NCBI GenBank assembly: GCA_000499405.2
Contig: HG738139.1
Location: forward strand, 10,502,616 to 10,566,615
DNA length: 64,000 bases
Direction: 5' to 3'
Source of the DNA: Onchocerca volvulus
Taxonomy: Eukaryota > Nematoda > Chromadorea > Rhabditida > Onchocercidae
Positions 51,504 through 64,000 of the stretch are shown here, in pieces. The stretch's first letter is position 1. Each line of letters starts with the position of its first letter. The position numbers and the translations under genes were made by a program. The notes beneath the pieces are model-generated. The model ran no database searches and had not been told where the DNA came from. It saw nothing but the letters and a program-made list of their open reading frames with translations.

Positions 51504-54500
51504 TTATGGCAAATATTTTTCTTCTTCAGCGCGTTGTTCGAGCAATATCGATTGCGCCAGTTCACGTTTCGCCGCACGGTTACGGTGCTCACGTTGTGTA
51601 CGGCATGAGCGTACCGTAAGTAATATTACTGTTAATAGTATAATCACACCCAACAGGCCTATTAAAGAAAATTTTGAAAAAAATTACATTTTCTGCAATT
51701 TTATCAGAAAGAATAAATTTTTTTTTTAACCATCAAAAAAATGAAAAAAATTGAAAAAAAGTTGCTTTTGTAGGTGAAAAAAATAATTTAAGAAAGTTAA
51801 AGAAAAATTATTGAAAAAAAAAGCTTACCTCTTAAAAAAATAACTTATACATGAAAAAAAGGGATGATTTAATATTGAGTAAATTATTTATTAATTCTTG
51901 TTTGAAATGATTTTATTCAATGATACAAATATGAGTAAAACAAATAACATTGATAACAATAACATAAATTTTATTCTGATTGTATTTAAAATTAAAATTA
52001 ATTTTTTTAATTAGATAATTTCTTTTTTTTTTTTAATCAGAAAATATCTAGTAAACGAATCATACCTGAGACAATAGCAATAACCGAGGTAGGTGTAATC
52101 TGTATACCGTAGAGCTTTGTATCAGTTGATTCGTCATGATGCATTGATGACTCATGCAAGGAATGTTTAACATAATCAGATTGCTCTCTAACATCACTAC
52201 TGTCAGATATAATAACCTGAAAAATTGCTACAGTAGCATCTTCATGTTATGTACAGTAATTTATTAGGGTGCATACAGTAATGTCCTAATATTATGTGCA
52301 GTAACTCAATAGGGTGTATACAGTAATGTTTTAATGTTATATAAAGTAATTCATTAGAGTGCATACAGTAACGTTTTAATGTTATGTAAAGTAATCCATT
52401 AGAATGTATACAGTAATAATCTTAATGTTACGTACAGTAATTTATTAGGGTGCGTGCGGTAACATTTTGAAGCTTAATACAGTGATTATTTGAAAAGAGA
52501 ATTAAAAATCTTCAGAAATATTTGATAAACGATATGGTATAATTTTTTCTAAGCATACCAAATATATATGATAGTTAAAAACAGATTTATTGATTGATTA
52601 TTTTATCAAAATGCAACTAACTTCTCCCTGATCATGAGATAGTGAATTTTGATGAGCACAAATATTGTAAGGATAAAAAGCTGGTGCATGACAAATGCAT
52701 GTCGTGTTTGCATGCATGTCAAATATTGGTTCACCATTACGGCATTGCAGTTGATTGCAAAATGCATTTGGTTGATTGAAACAACATGTACATCTGGAAA
52801 TTTGATTTATTACTAATAATTTTGAAACTAAAAAAATATATTATTCATCATTCATATATTGTCAACAAATAGTAAGCATACTTTTTGTGTTATAAATAAT
52901 TATAGGTTAAGACTGATTTATCTCGAATACCTGTTAATTTATCTGAAACCTGTTTAGAATATAATAATAATTTAAGATTGATTATAATAACGATTACAGT
53001 AAATCAATAAAACAATTAACAACTATTTTTTCAAATTTTAAATAAACGTGTTAAAAACAAAAACAAACTTTTCGTGTTGATTTTTAGGCGTGAAATAGCA
53101 TTGTGTCATAAATTGTTGGCAATTATTTTCTAATATAATCTGCCTGTAAAATGAATTTATTCACTTTGTTATATTGTTATTTTCAAACAGAATTAAAATG
53201 AAATTATTTCATTTGGATTAGTATGTCAATTAATCAGATTTAATTAAACAAAAATTGCAGTAAATAAGTAAAAGTGTTAATACAAATAAATGCAAAATGC
53301 AAATGAACTTAAGTGAATGTTATAGGAATAAAGAACATAATTAGTTTTCGAATTGCTATAACTATTCAGTAAATGCAAGCAATCTTAACCTGCAAATGCA
53401 AACAATGGGTAATTGGTCATTATCATGCCGTTGCATTTCTGGAATAGCAAGCAAAGATTTGTATCGTTCGATCTGTTTGCAGAAATGTGAACGCCAATCA
53501 AATGCACATCGACAGGTACGTCCAAAAAGTGAGGCTAATGGAGAAATGATAATACGTGTTGTTGCGAATAATGGTACTTAAAATTAGAAAGCGTAAGTTA
53601 AATAAATTTTAATGCATAAAAAATTAAAATACTATAAAAGCAAACCATAATTAGTAATGGATTGAATAGTTCAAAAAATTAGAAGATTAGAAAAAAATCA
53701 AAAATTGATAGTGTTAGAAAAGATTATTTCAAAATACTTCTTGAATTATTCACCCAAATTTAGTAATGAATGAATAAAGAGATGTTAAAATGAAAGTAAT
53801 AAAATTTATGAGATAACTAAACAAATGATAGCAGTTAATTAAATATAAATTAATATTTAAAACAATTAAAGGAATTACCAGTGATTTAATATAATGATAA
53901 ATTAATGAAGAAAGAATTCTGTAAAATGTTAATGCACGTCAGTTATATGCATAACATAAAATAACCGATATTTGTTCTGGATAATTGATTGATTTGAATA
54001 TTTTAATTTATTAGATAATATTAGCGATTACTGTAATTTGGTTTTTCTTATTATGATAATCTAATATAATTTATTTCATTTTTTACAGTGAGCCGCTATA
54101 ATTTGTTTTTTTTTTTTACTATAATTGATTACTGCAATTCATTCTCTTTGTTGTAATGAATTATCGTATAAATTAGTCTTTACGATTTTTGATTACTGTA
54201 ATTCATCTTTCTTACTGTAATGAATTGAGATAATTTGATTGCCTTATTATAATTGATTATTATGACTGAGTTGTCTCATTATCTAATTATAATTAATTGC
54301 TACTTAAATAACTTCATTATTAGCTAATATTATCGATGATTATTACAATATTGCAAATCAATGAATAGAAATTGTAGAAATTTTTCGTGCTCCTATAAAT
54401 ATTAAAATAGCAAAAATTTTTAGCTGTTAAAATATATAATCAATTAATATTATTGATTGTTAGTTTTCCAATAATAACCAAGTTCGATTTTTGTCGCCAA

Positions 54501-55109
54501 ACTTACGCTAACTTTCAAACATATATTGATTAATTAACATCAATACTAACCGCTAATTGGTTCACAGTGTCCATTATGACCATTTTTCAACTTAGCCATC
54601 ACTAATTGTCTTGGCGAATGTGTTACTATTACTACGATTAATAGTAATAGAATGAAAGAAAAATTTGATCGTAATTTGTACCATTTCCAATTAAATTTTC
54701 CTTGCTTGCTTTTATTTCTTTCATTTTTCATTTCATTCCATATTCTGATATCAGAATGTTTTTTAAATCGCCATATCTGCATATTTTTGTTTGTCGAAAT
54801 AATTTCTTTCTCATTTTTAGCAGCATTTAATCGTTCGATTGTAGGAATTTCAATATTTAAGGGAAGAACTTCAGCTAATATTTGTTCATTTCGCGATGAT
54901 ACAAGCCGAAATCTCCTGTGATATAGAATCGAATTTTGAGATTGAGCAAATTCCATCGTGGTACATTCATCATTACCAATTTTTTCATTCTTTTTCTGTT
55001 CAGACGGAAAAATTCCGATAGAATCGTGGGATTTGCTTGTACTCGGAAAATTTTTACACCAAATGATCGTTTTTTTAGAACTGCAAATTTCTGAAGAATC
55101 GCACTTCAT
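51504..55109 (-). CDS. Cysteine-rich transmembrane protein, nematode-type, function unknown
   Basis: Six exons join in phase: 55109-54551, 53576-53390, 53143-53069, 52793-52622, 52216-52066 and 51658-51504, giving 432 aa. Residues about 1-150 are polar. A hydrophobic stretch FSFILLLLIVVIVTH near residue 160 could be a signal anchor, or a signal peptide if an internal Met (EMKNERNK) is the true start. A region of about 150 residues follows with many cysteines (CRCAFDW, CICR, CTCCFNQ, CNQLQC, CICHAP). Next come a Ser/His/Asp-rich linker, a transmembrane helix spanning the last junction (SVIAIVS, then GLLGVIILLTVILLTV) and a basic/acidic cytoplasmic tail ending EEEKYLP. The cysteine ectodomain plus a single pass suggests a receptor or adhesion-type surface protein; no family was recognised. 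Intron 4 carries a minisatellite. Confidence 0.78.
52231..52470. repeat. Intronic minisatellite, 45-47-bp unit, five copies
   Basis: Units of the form GTTATGTACAGTAATTTATT plus AGGGTGCATACAGTAATGTT are repeated with steps of about 45 bp; the ATTAG(A/G)(G/A)TG core falls at about 52263, 52307, 52353, 52397 and 52443. It sits in intron 4 of the transmembrane gene, directly next to exon 5's acceptor. Confidence 0.82.
53985..54320. repeat. Degenerate GATTACTGTAATT-type repeats
   Basis: Variants of TGATTACTGTAATTCATCTT and its partial reverse complements recur five or six times in intron 1 of the transmembrane gene. Many are small palindromes (ATTACTGTAAT). No coding content. Confidence 0.5.
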
Positions 55110-58100
55110 CGTCAATTAATCATGCATTGTTTTCTGTGCGCTGATCAATCAGTTCTAAATCTGAAAAGAAACTAATTTCAAACTTAATTTGAAAAAATTG
55201 ACGAAATTGAACGATGAAATGGAATTGCTGGATTTGCTTCCAGTTTAAAACTTGAAACAATTTGTCAAACATTACTCAAACGAATACATTCTAATAAAAA
55301 TAAAAGAATTATTTTAGCCAGTATTCCAATAAAGATAAAAGATTATGTTGGCCTATTCTAAAGAAAATAAAAGATTACGTTGGCCAGAAGCAGTGAAATT
55401 GAAATATTAAAATTATCGCCTGATGATGTATAATACTGAATTTCTATTAGAAGCATTACTAATGATGTGATTTAATGCAATGCAATTAATAGAAATACAT
55501 AAAAGTGTTAAATTTACATTTCTCAATTAAATTTGGAATTTTAGAGTATATTTTGAAAAATATTATAAATGAGAATGTTTAGGGATAGAAAATTTATTAA
55601 AATTTGAAAATTTTCCATCAGTATTAAAAAAAAAAAAAAGAAATGCCTTTTTAATGCATGCAAATGCATGCAAAAGTAAAAATAAAAATGGCTTTCTAAT
55701 TTGATAAACAACAAATATACAAACTTTAATCAATGAGAAAAAAATCTTTTCTTTCGAATTATAAAAACTTTCATTGAAAAATGGCTTGAGAACAGAAATT
55801 ATTGCTAAAAATAAATTTAAAAAAAAATTGAAAAAGAACAGTAAAAATATAAAGATTGACGAAAGTGTTAATGAAAAATCTACGATATTAATGCTATCAA
55901 ATAAAACGGAACATCTATCATAAGTTAATTCTGATTTTTTCATTTATAATTTTTACATTTTAAATTAATTTATCTTACATTTATACCTGTATTGCATAAT
56001 TATATGCATATAGATTTCATCGCAATAAAATTAAAATTACATTTTAAGAATAATAAAATGGAAGAATTTATTTCGATGTATAAATGTAATGATTGGGAAT
56101 ACTAAAATATAATGTATTAATGATAATCATTAGAAATGGCATCGAGTAAATAATGTGGTTATTTTAGGTTAACAAATTAATAAAAAATAATTTTATATCA
56201 TTTAATATAATTTAATGCGAATTAACAAACAATTAATTATTGCTTATTAGGTTAGGAATAAAAATACTACAATTTAAATAGCAATAATATACAAATGACA
56301 AGAGATTATGACTTTAAAAAGTACAAAAATTACTTAATATCAAAAAGAGTATTAATAAATAAACAAAACGTATGTCAAGAATTGAAAAAGAAAAAAACAA
56401 TAAAATAAGAAGATATATGAGAGCTTGTGAAAAAGAAAGAAACAAAAATGTAATAATATGCAGAGCCGATCCATTCCAAATACAATTGCGAGAAATGAAC
56501 GTTTTTCGTTGCGAACAACAATGCTGCATTTAAAAATCGTTTCCTTCATCAATATTGCTCCACGATGGATGCGAACGGAAGCATAGCATTCGATAATTTG
56601 CTTTTAATACAAACTTCCACTATTACTACTACTATTACGCTGTTGGGATGTCTAATCGATCAGGACGAACTTTCAAAATTTTTCGATCCATTTGTACTTC
56701 CTTTAAATCCTAGTTTATCCGCTATTAAATAATACTTTTAGAAATAATTCATAATATTTTGCAATTATAATAATTTATTTTGAAAATGTCTGAATATCAT
56801 CATTGCCTTTATTTATTACTCAAAAAATTTTTGAAGGAAATAATTTATTTCTTTTAAAAATTTTCCAATAACCAATAAAAACGATGATGATGATGATACT
56901 CATCATAATATTTGACAGAAATAAGAATTTATCCAAAATCATTACGAAATTTAATTTTAAGCTTAAAGTGTTAAACTCCCAAAGGAAGAAAATGCTCACA
57001 AAAATTTTTTAAAAAAGTGCGAAATTTGGGCTTCTTGTTAAGACTAAAATTAATGTCGATAGTAAACAAAAAAATAAAGTTAGCATGATTCATGAAAGAA
57101 AAGCAATAATTTTCGCATATCTACACTTTTCATTCGTAATTCAAAAATTTATTTCTGAATTGTTACAATTCTGAGATTCAAATAAAGTCGAATTTCATTC
57201 AGACCGATTATTATTCAACATAATATTATTATTATCTATACAATAAACTTTAATCAGAACCAACAATGGGTTTTCTACTGAAAGTAAAGCATTCAATTTA
57301 TGTAAGTATGAAGAAAGAAATATACAAATACTGAATAGAGTTTAATGAGTGAATATTCAAATATAATTGTCATAATAAAGGAAGAGGAAATAAATAAATA
57401 ATTGAATACATAAGTGAAAACAATTAAATATGTACTTTCATCTCCTATACTGAACTGTGATTAATTTGTTTTATAATTACAATTCTTTAATTATTTCAAA
57501 TGCAATTATTTCAGTTATTTCTACATATATATATATATATATGGATTAAGGATTATATATATATATATATTAAGTAGTAGAAAAGTAATTGTCATTTTTG
57601 GTTTTTTAAAATATGATCTTTTTTACATTGAATATATTATTTTAATCTTTATTTCATATTTTTTGTTTACTTCATTAATGATTTATTGCTTGCTGTTCAT
57701 TTTCTATTTATTTTAGACTACGGAGATGATGTCGGATAAAAGATAAATTGATAAATTGTGATAAAGTGAAGTAGACAACAATTTGCAATAATTACAACAT
57801 ATTTAACCCGGGAAGGGCTTCAACAAAAAAGAACTTTGAAGGTGAAAAATCCAGTGATCGCTTTCACCAATTGATGGCAATTATTGAAATTAAAGCTTGT
57901 ACAATCAAAGAAAGTTGTCTTTTCATATCATCAATTCGACGGTCATTTGATATTTCAAATAAACGAAAAAATTTAGCAAGTGAATGTGTTGATAATTAGC
58001 ATTTGAATAATCGAAAAAATAGTTGTCTTAAATTTTCATCATCATCTATTTTATACAACCGCAAAGAACCATTTTGTCAATTGAAGTGATTTAATCAGAA

Positions 58101-60819
58101 ATGGATTTTAAGAACAACCGACGACAATTGTCGCAATAATTAGACAAAAAAAGAACCTCTAAAGCACTTACAAATTCAAAATTGAAACAAAATGGTCATT
58201 GAATCTTGGCGAAATTATTGCATCTAAGAAGTGCATTCAATCAACACTGATGAACAAAAAGGGCACAATTCATTTTCAAACGTCGCAAATTTAATACTTT
58301 AAAAGTCAAACAAAAACTAAAAAGTTTTAACTTTTTTCATTTACTAAAGATCAAGTGAACTTTAGTTTTACCGGCCAAACTATCATTTCTACAAATATTT
58401 CGACAATTTTTCGCATAGAAAATATTTCTGCAACTGAAATCAGAATAAGCAAAATGCCTCCCAAAAGTCTGTCAAATTTCGAAGTATGCAAATTTCCACG
58501 CTAAGGGAATAAACAAACTTACTAGTTGCTAGCAAAAAATGTGATAAATATCGTAATTCTTAATTCTTCAATAGTATATTTGAGCCTATTTAGAATTATA
58601 TGAAAGCCTTAATTTATAAGAAATGGAATTACTTCTGTTCTAGCTAATAGTCATATTAGTAGTTGTAGGACGTGATTCACTCCTTTGTTTTGACAACAAA
58701 AAAAAATTCTTATAAAAAATAAAAAAATAGTATAAAAATATTATTATTCCTCCTATCTATAGGTGTTTGTGATGTTTAAGCATACATTGAAGATAGATCC
58801 ATTTCAGAAACTATTAGCTAAACTTATCATTTATATTTAATGTCATTTATAATTAATTTTTAAATTTTTGGCATGCATAAGTATTGCTGCAAAAGCTTTG
58901 AAATATATTTTCATAAATACTTCAGCAACGTGTATTTGAATACTTGAAGTAGAAAGAAGCTTCTTAGGAAATACCTCTTTTTTTCATGAATTTGAGAAAT
59001 ATTTTAACTTGCCTTAAATTTAAGACAGCGAATTCAAGCAAATTCTTTTCTATTTTCAGGTAATATTTTCGGTAATTCATTTTAAAATGTTTCTTTTTTT
59101 CTTGAACATTAAAAAAATATTCAAATTTCCAACAATATCAGCATGTTTATTGCAATCAATGATAGGTATGTAATGAAGTTTAAACGCAAAAATATAAAAT
59201 GTATAAAAGATACAAAGTTTGGAATAGTTATGAATAAAATGACAATAAAATATGCATACATGATTATAAATTATTTATTGCTTTGAGATTCCAAAGATCA
59301 TTTGATCAGTAGAAAAGTTATGAAAAACTTTAGATAATATTATTTTGTTTATAAATATGGAGTGAAATTAATTCTTCCATTGATTGACAAAATCATTTTA
59401 AAGAATGAAAACGAGTGATATATTTAAAAATAATAAGATGAAGAACAACCAATCTTCTAAAATTTAAGCATGCTTTATAAAATGACAAAGTCCATTAAGA
59501 AAAAGCTCAATGATTTTTATTCTCCTAAACTCTATATAGCTTTCCTTTCTTTTTTTTTTGGAAATATCGATTGAGACGAAATTTGGTTTCTATTATAGTA
59601 ACTATCACCATTTCTAATAAGTAAATTTCTTATCTACAGTTAAGATAAAATCCGGTCGTTTTCTTGAACTTACACTTTATCTTTATGTTCATATTTTAAA
59701 TAAGAATTTAAAATTTAAAATCAAACTTTCATTTAGTAAATGAATCAGTTTTTCATTCGATTACCTTTAAAAATGATAATAGAAACAGAATGGCAATGTT
59801 TATTTGAGTTTGAATATAAAATTTTTTAACGAAATATGAATACCAGCTTTAAGCACACTTTTTTGAAAAAAAAAAAAAAAAGGCATAATGATCAAAATTA
59901 CCTCTTTGTAGTGCTAGTAAAAAATTATTTAGGGAATAACAAGATTTAAACAAGAAAATTTAGTTAAGTAATACTGAATTTTTAGACATCTTAAATTATT
60001 GTGACGAAAGAAATTGGTCCAGTATGATCAAACATAACTCATCTACAAATTTTAGTCAACTCACAAAAAACAGAAAAACTATATCATACTTAAATATGTT
60101 TAATGTAAATAATAATATTTTTGTAGTAAAAAATTTCCTTCTTAGCTCTTCTTTTGATCTTCATTTTATGTGATAGAAATAATTTAAATAGAAATATTTT
60201 AATTGTCACTATCAATCAAGTAATCATCATACTAACATAAAAACGAATGCAAAAAACAAAAATGATGAGCAATGATATTGATAACAATACATTTGTCGAA
60301 AAATTTTAAGTAGAATCAATGTCAAATAAACTTATCATATCCATCACGAAGTTCTATTGATCTAAAAATAAATAGTGAAGACGAGTACTACTTAGGAAAA
60401 AGAGAATGATCACGCTATTTCTCAAGAGCAATATCCTTGCAAAATAAAGCATATCATGGAGGGAGATTTAAAAGCAATACGTATAAGATTTGTTTGGAAA
60501 AGACGATGCAATAAAAGTGTCGACAAATAAACAATGAAACTATCGAACAAATAATAAAATTTAATTAAAACAATATCAACAGCTCAACAAATGCATGACT
60601 GAAACAAGGCAAAGAAATGCACTTCATTGCTTCTTTTTCTCTCGCTCTCTCTTTGAGCACCGATTGATAAATGACTAGGCTTCATGGATCGATTTTTAAG
60701 CTCATAATTTATCCCTTTTGATTTATTATACATATATTCTCCTTCCAGAACATTTCGGAAATCATTTATTTTTAGGAAATCCATAAAAATGCATTAATGA
60801 GCAGCAATTATCGAGCAAT
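55110..60819. other. Gene-poor region, 5.7 kb
   Basis: AT-rich, with TATATA tracts at 57525-57575 and a GATGATGATGATG stretch near 56882. Two possible coding islands stand out: a 25-codon minus-strand terminal exon candidate at 56635-56709 (listed) and an unsupported plus-strand frame at about 57786-58000. Promoter DNA of the transmembrane gene should lie just right of 55109. Confidence 0.4.
56635..56709 (-). CDS. Weak candidate 3'-terminal exon
   Basis: After an ACTAG acceptor the minus strand reads DLKEVQMDRKILKVRPDRLD then IPTA and a TAA. The residue use is unlike the random AT-rich frames around it, and local GC rises. However, the plus strand is also open across the same 230 bp (reading MDANGSIAFDNLLLIQTST from 56559), so strand and reality are uncertain. 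No partner exons were found. Confidence 0.25.
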   Translation of the reverse strand, partial: DLKEVQMDRKILKVRPDRLDIPTA

Positions 60820-63776
60820 TCAAACAGCTGTAGGAGCTCTACTCTTCGGAAAAACACCAGCATGTACGTCGCTTTCCTTTGTGGATGAATCTCGTAGCAA
60901 ATCATCTGCAATAAAATTTTTCTTTTTTTAACCACAAATAAACATAACTTGAACAGTACATAAGCATTTTTTGTTCATTAATTTAAATTTGAAATCGAAA
61001 ATAGAAATTCCTTCAGAGAATTTTTCTTTCGAATTTTACAGATTTCAACTTCTTAATTTTTCTCGGCTATATTTCCAAAATCATTGACATAAATCATAAC
61101 ATAATGTGGAATACCACTTACTGCCTTAAATCATACCATTCTTCATTATATGATAGTGTAGAACGGTAACAGATGAAGCAATAAGACATGAAGATGAAAA
61201 AATTAATAAAAAAAATTAAAAAAATATACGAAGAAAATTAAAATTAATAAAGACATACGAAAAAAGCAACAATATGAAGTCAATAAGAATATTCAACAAG
61301 GTCAATAAAGATGTAATAAGGATGATAAGCATGACTTCAAACATATTTGCATTTTTCATTTTTGCATGTTTTGTATTATTAATTTATCAGAAAAATATTG
61401 AAAGGACAAAATTTCCGAGAGCTTTTCTCTTTCAACTGATAATATAACGGATAAGGAAGAAAATGGCAATGGACATCTAAAATGTATGATGAATGAAAGA
61501 TAAAATAGAAAGACAGCAAACTCAAAAATTAATAGAAAAAACATGCATCAACTGAAATCAATTACCTACGAATTTGGTCAGACTTTTGCTCATTTTCATA
61601 TTGCATACATTGAAACGAAGAGTTGATGCTTGCTGCTCTGCAATATTATGTGAGTTTTTATTTATACCATTTATCCCGACAGACCTGTATGATCCTCCTT
61701 CACAACTTCCTATAAAGTATCATATAGATAAACGTGAGAATGTTTCCAAAGAAAATCGACTATTTCTCATAATTCTAGAGTAATAATTGCTCATATAGAA
61801 TTTGAAATTCACTCCAGTCAATCTGAAATATGCAACAAGAAGTCACAGTACAGAATTATAAAAGCCAACGTTACTATTAAGATTAATGAAATAACTATAT
61901 AAAAAGAAGTAACATGAGAATATGCAAACATCTTTATAAAAATAGTTAACAAACAGCTTAACAAATTAGTAAAACTAGAAAATAGCATATAGCTTACGGA
62001 TAGATGGCTCTCCATTTCCATGTAATATGTCTACCGTAGATGGAAACAAATCAAATTTACAATTACCTCCAGTCATTACAGACGCTTGAGCTATGCGCTC
62101 GCTGACATCTGAATGAATCTGCAATTAAATATATCTAAATTGTTTTAACTGTCCTGAATTAAAGCTAAAATAACATCAATCCATCTGAAATTTTATGACT
62201 TCAGAAAGAGTTGTTTTCTTTCTTATGAAAACTAAGATAGCGCATAAACTGATCAACTATAAAGTGTCCACAAAATTGGAAGTTAGAAGTTTGTCGAATA
62301 TTACTGCTAATACGGAACTTAGCACATCGTTGTGATTTCTCAAAATAATTATACCTGTTGAAACGAACGTTTTTTTCCATTCCCATGCTCCGAAACATTA
62401 GAAGAAGAAGATTTTATGAAAGGTTCAGTGGCATCGAATAGCTGATTGATATTCATTGATTGCGGCAAATGGGTAAGAAAATAAACTACAGCATCAAAAT
62501 CGTTCATATTTTCCAGTTCAGACTCATACAAATGCATGATACCTGTCATTATCACCAAAGTATGATCAACTTGTTATAAATTTAAAAGTTTCAAAAATTT
62601 ACAAACAACTGTTTACTAACTGCTTAGTTTTTACTTTTACCAGAAAAAAATAAAGCTCAAATAATTCCCAAGAAATCGTAATCGAAAAAAAAAAGTACCT
62701 CAGATCATTATGTAACATGCTATGTAAACTAAGAATCATAAAGGAATGCATGAATTATAATAACCAGTGTTTGGAATCCTCACTCAAATTTTGAACTGTT
62801 TGAGGACGTGCAAAAAATTCATGAAGAATTGAAAATCAGCGAAGAAAATAAATATTGTGTATTGAAAACATTTCAGAATGCTTTTGAAGATTTTAAAATG
62901 ATTGGTAGAAACATTTGTAACGCTCTGTCACAAAATAAATGTGTCAAGAAAAAAATAAGCAATTAACCGAGAGCAATGTTAAAGATGAACTGTTCTCCAT
63001 CCCGTAAAAATACATCCCAAACTCGACAGCAAATATCGAATGGTAATGATTTTGCATAAAGAGTGTATATCCTGAAAAAAAAAAAAAAATTGCTGACCAA
63101 TAATTAAAATATTCTAAGCTAAAAATAAAAAATTTTTGTCGAAAATTAGCATTATTATTTAAAAAAAAGGCAGAGAAATCGTTTTAAATACAACAGACTG
63201 AAAAAGAAATAATAATAATTAAAAGTTCAATACTAAGGAACACTAATTTACCATTCAATCAAGTATATGTCGGGACGAACATCTAGCACATCGAAGTGAT
63301 GATGTAATTTGGGCAGTTCTTGCTCAAAGTATTGGTCATAGGCAATAAAATAAACTGTCATTTGAGGTTGTCGTAATCCAAAAAATGCCAGCTTGAAAGA
63401 ATTTTTTCCAATAAAAAGTAATTTTTCCATTCCTTTTTTTTTGCAAGATTTTTATCGTAAAGTTTCAACAGACGAGAATTCTTTCCTTTTTTTTTGGCAT
63501 TTGACTGCAAAACATATGAACAACAGATGTATATTTATTATTTAGGACATAGCATAAACAAATCAGTCTAATTTTAAAAGAACCAGAAAAAAATAAAAAT
63601 ACCATAAGTGGCCGATTAAGTAAATTGGCAAATGCCTGAAATGACTGATACGGTTGGTCCATTTGGAGGAGAAGCATAGCACCAAGAAAGCACATCGACT
63701 GTACATAACCAATATCCGGACGATAGCATACATAGGCACCTAACAAATCCAATAGCAATTCTTCATATGGTCCACC
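60820..63776 (-). CDS. TBC-domain Rab GTPase-activating protein, TBC1D12/14-like (C-terminal part)
   Basis: Eight exons join in phase: 63776-63603, 63391-63252, 63071-62968, 62542-62355, 62118-62067, 62030-61998, 61637-61566 and 60905-60820, giving 282 residues to the stop. The 5' exons lie beyond the right edge. TBC proteins switch off Rab GTPases by supplying an Arg and a Gln finger. The Gln-finger motif is present as [11 protein letters not shown]; the Arg-finger motif should be upstream, outside the window. Further TBC landmarks are [58 protein letters not shown] and VVYFLTHLP. These match the TBC1D12/14 class, linked in animals to recycling endosomes and autophagy. The last about 110 residues after the TBC domain are Ser-rich, unconserved to my eye, and spread over small exons, so they are less certain. 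Confidence 0.88.
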
Positions 63777-64000
63777 CTATAAAATCTACATTATTCGTTA
63801 AATGACATATTAAAACGAGATTCCTGAGTGGTAATCTACCTTTGAAATCATCTTCTATTTTGTTCCTGTGATTGTGCTCTCATCCAAATTATGACAGTTG
63901 TAACTCAGTTGCAGTTACTTACCATTGCAGGTTCATCAAATTATATATTAAAATATGAAAAAATCAACTTTATAGCAGATAAGGAACCTAAATAAATCGT
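63777..64000. other. Intron of the TBC gene reaching the window edge
   Basis: No frame here continues the conserved TBC sequence expected upstream of [15 protein letters not shown]. The preceding exon must lie beyond 64000. Confidence 0.5.

Noticed and set aside
57786..58000. Plus-strand stretch open for about 70 codons around 57820-57990
   Set aside because: Opens after a TAG with no suitable splice sites in phase and no recognisable motif; chance is plausible over 5.7 kb.
1..64000. tRNA, rRNA, CRISPR and bacterial operon features
   Set aside because: No cloverleaf with A/B boxes, rRNA core or spaced direct repeats were recognised by eye; a tRNAscan-SE or Infernal run would settle this.

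Overview
The window is AT-rich nuclear DNA of a nematode, most likely a filarial (spirurid) worm. This rests on many short-to-medium introns with TTTYAG-type acceptors, candidate spliced-leader acceptor AGs a few bases before start codons, nematode-style complexin and RMD proteins, and a short broken copy of what reads as Wolbachia ispG. The species cannot be named from the sequence. Exon chains below were assembled by hand from GT/AG sites and matching codon phase.

Layout. 1-4804: 3'-incomplete minus-strand gene with two double-stranded-RNA-binding domains. 4805-9373: no host gene; it holds the ispG fragment (about 6583-6745) and a repeat/mobile-element island (about 6961-8450). 9374-17289: two tandem plus-strand RMD-family (FAM82/RMDN) genes sharing intron positions. 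18402-19534: small secreted cysteine-rich protein. 20760-24966: minus-strand gene for a very Gln/Ser-rich protein with a coiled-coil tail. 24967-30928: gene-poor, with one candidate terminal exon and a foldback cluster.

30929-39185: a near-perfect inverted duplication (two arms of about 2.68 kb around a 2.9 kb spacer). Each arm carries a two-exon gene for a secreted protein with three six-cysteine (lustrin-type) repeats, and the spacer carries a diverged paralogue. 39186-47396: about 8 kb without a recognisable gene, including a CA-rich array. 47397-48790: complexin, a regulator of synaptic vesicle fusion. 51504-55109: minus-strand cysteine-rich transmembrane protein. 55110-60819: gene-poor. 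60820-63776: C-terminal half of a TBC-domain Rab-GAP (TBC1D12/14-like), whose 5' end lies beyond the right edge.

The genes do not form one pathway. The most notable structures are the inverted duplication of the cysteine-repeat gene, the RMD tandem pair with one non-canonical acceptor, and the Wolbachia-derived insertion. No new multi-gene system could be supported.
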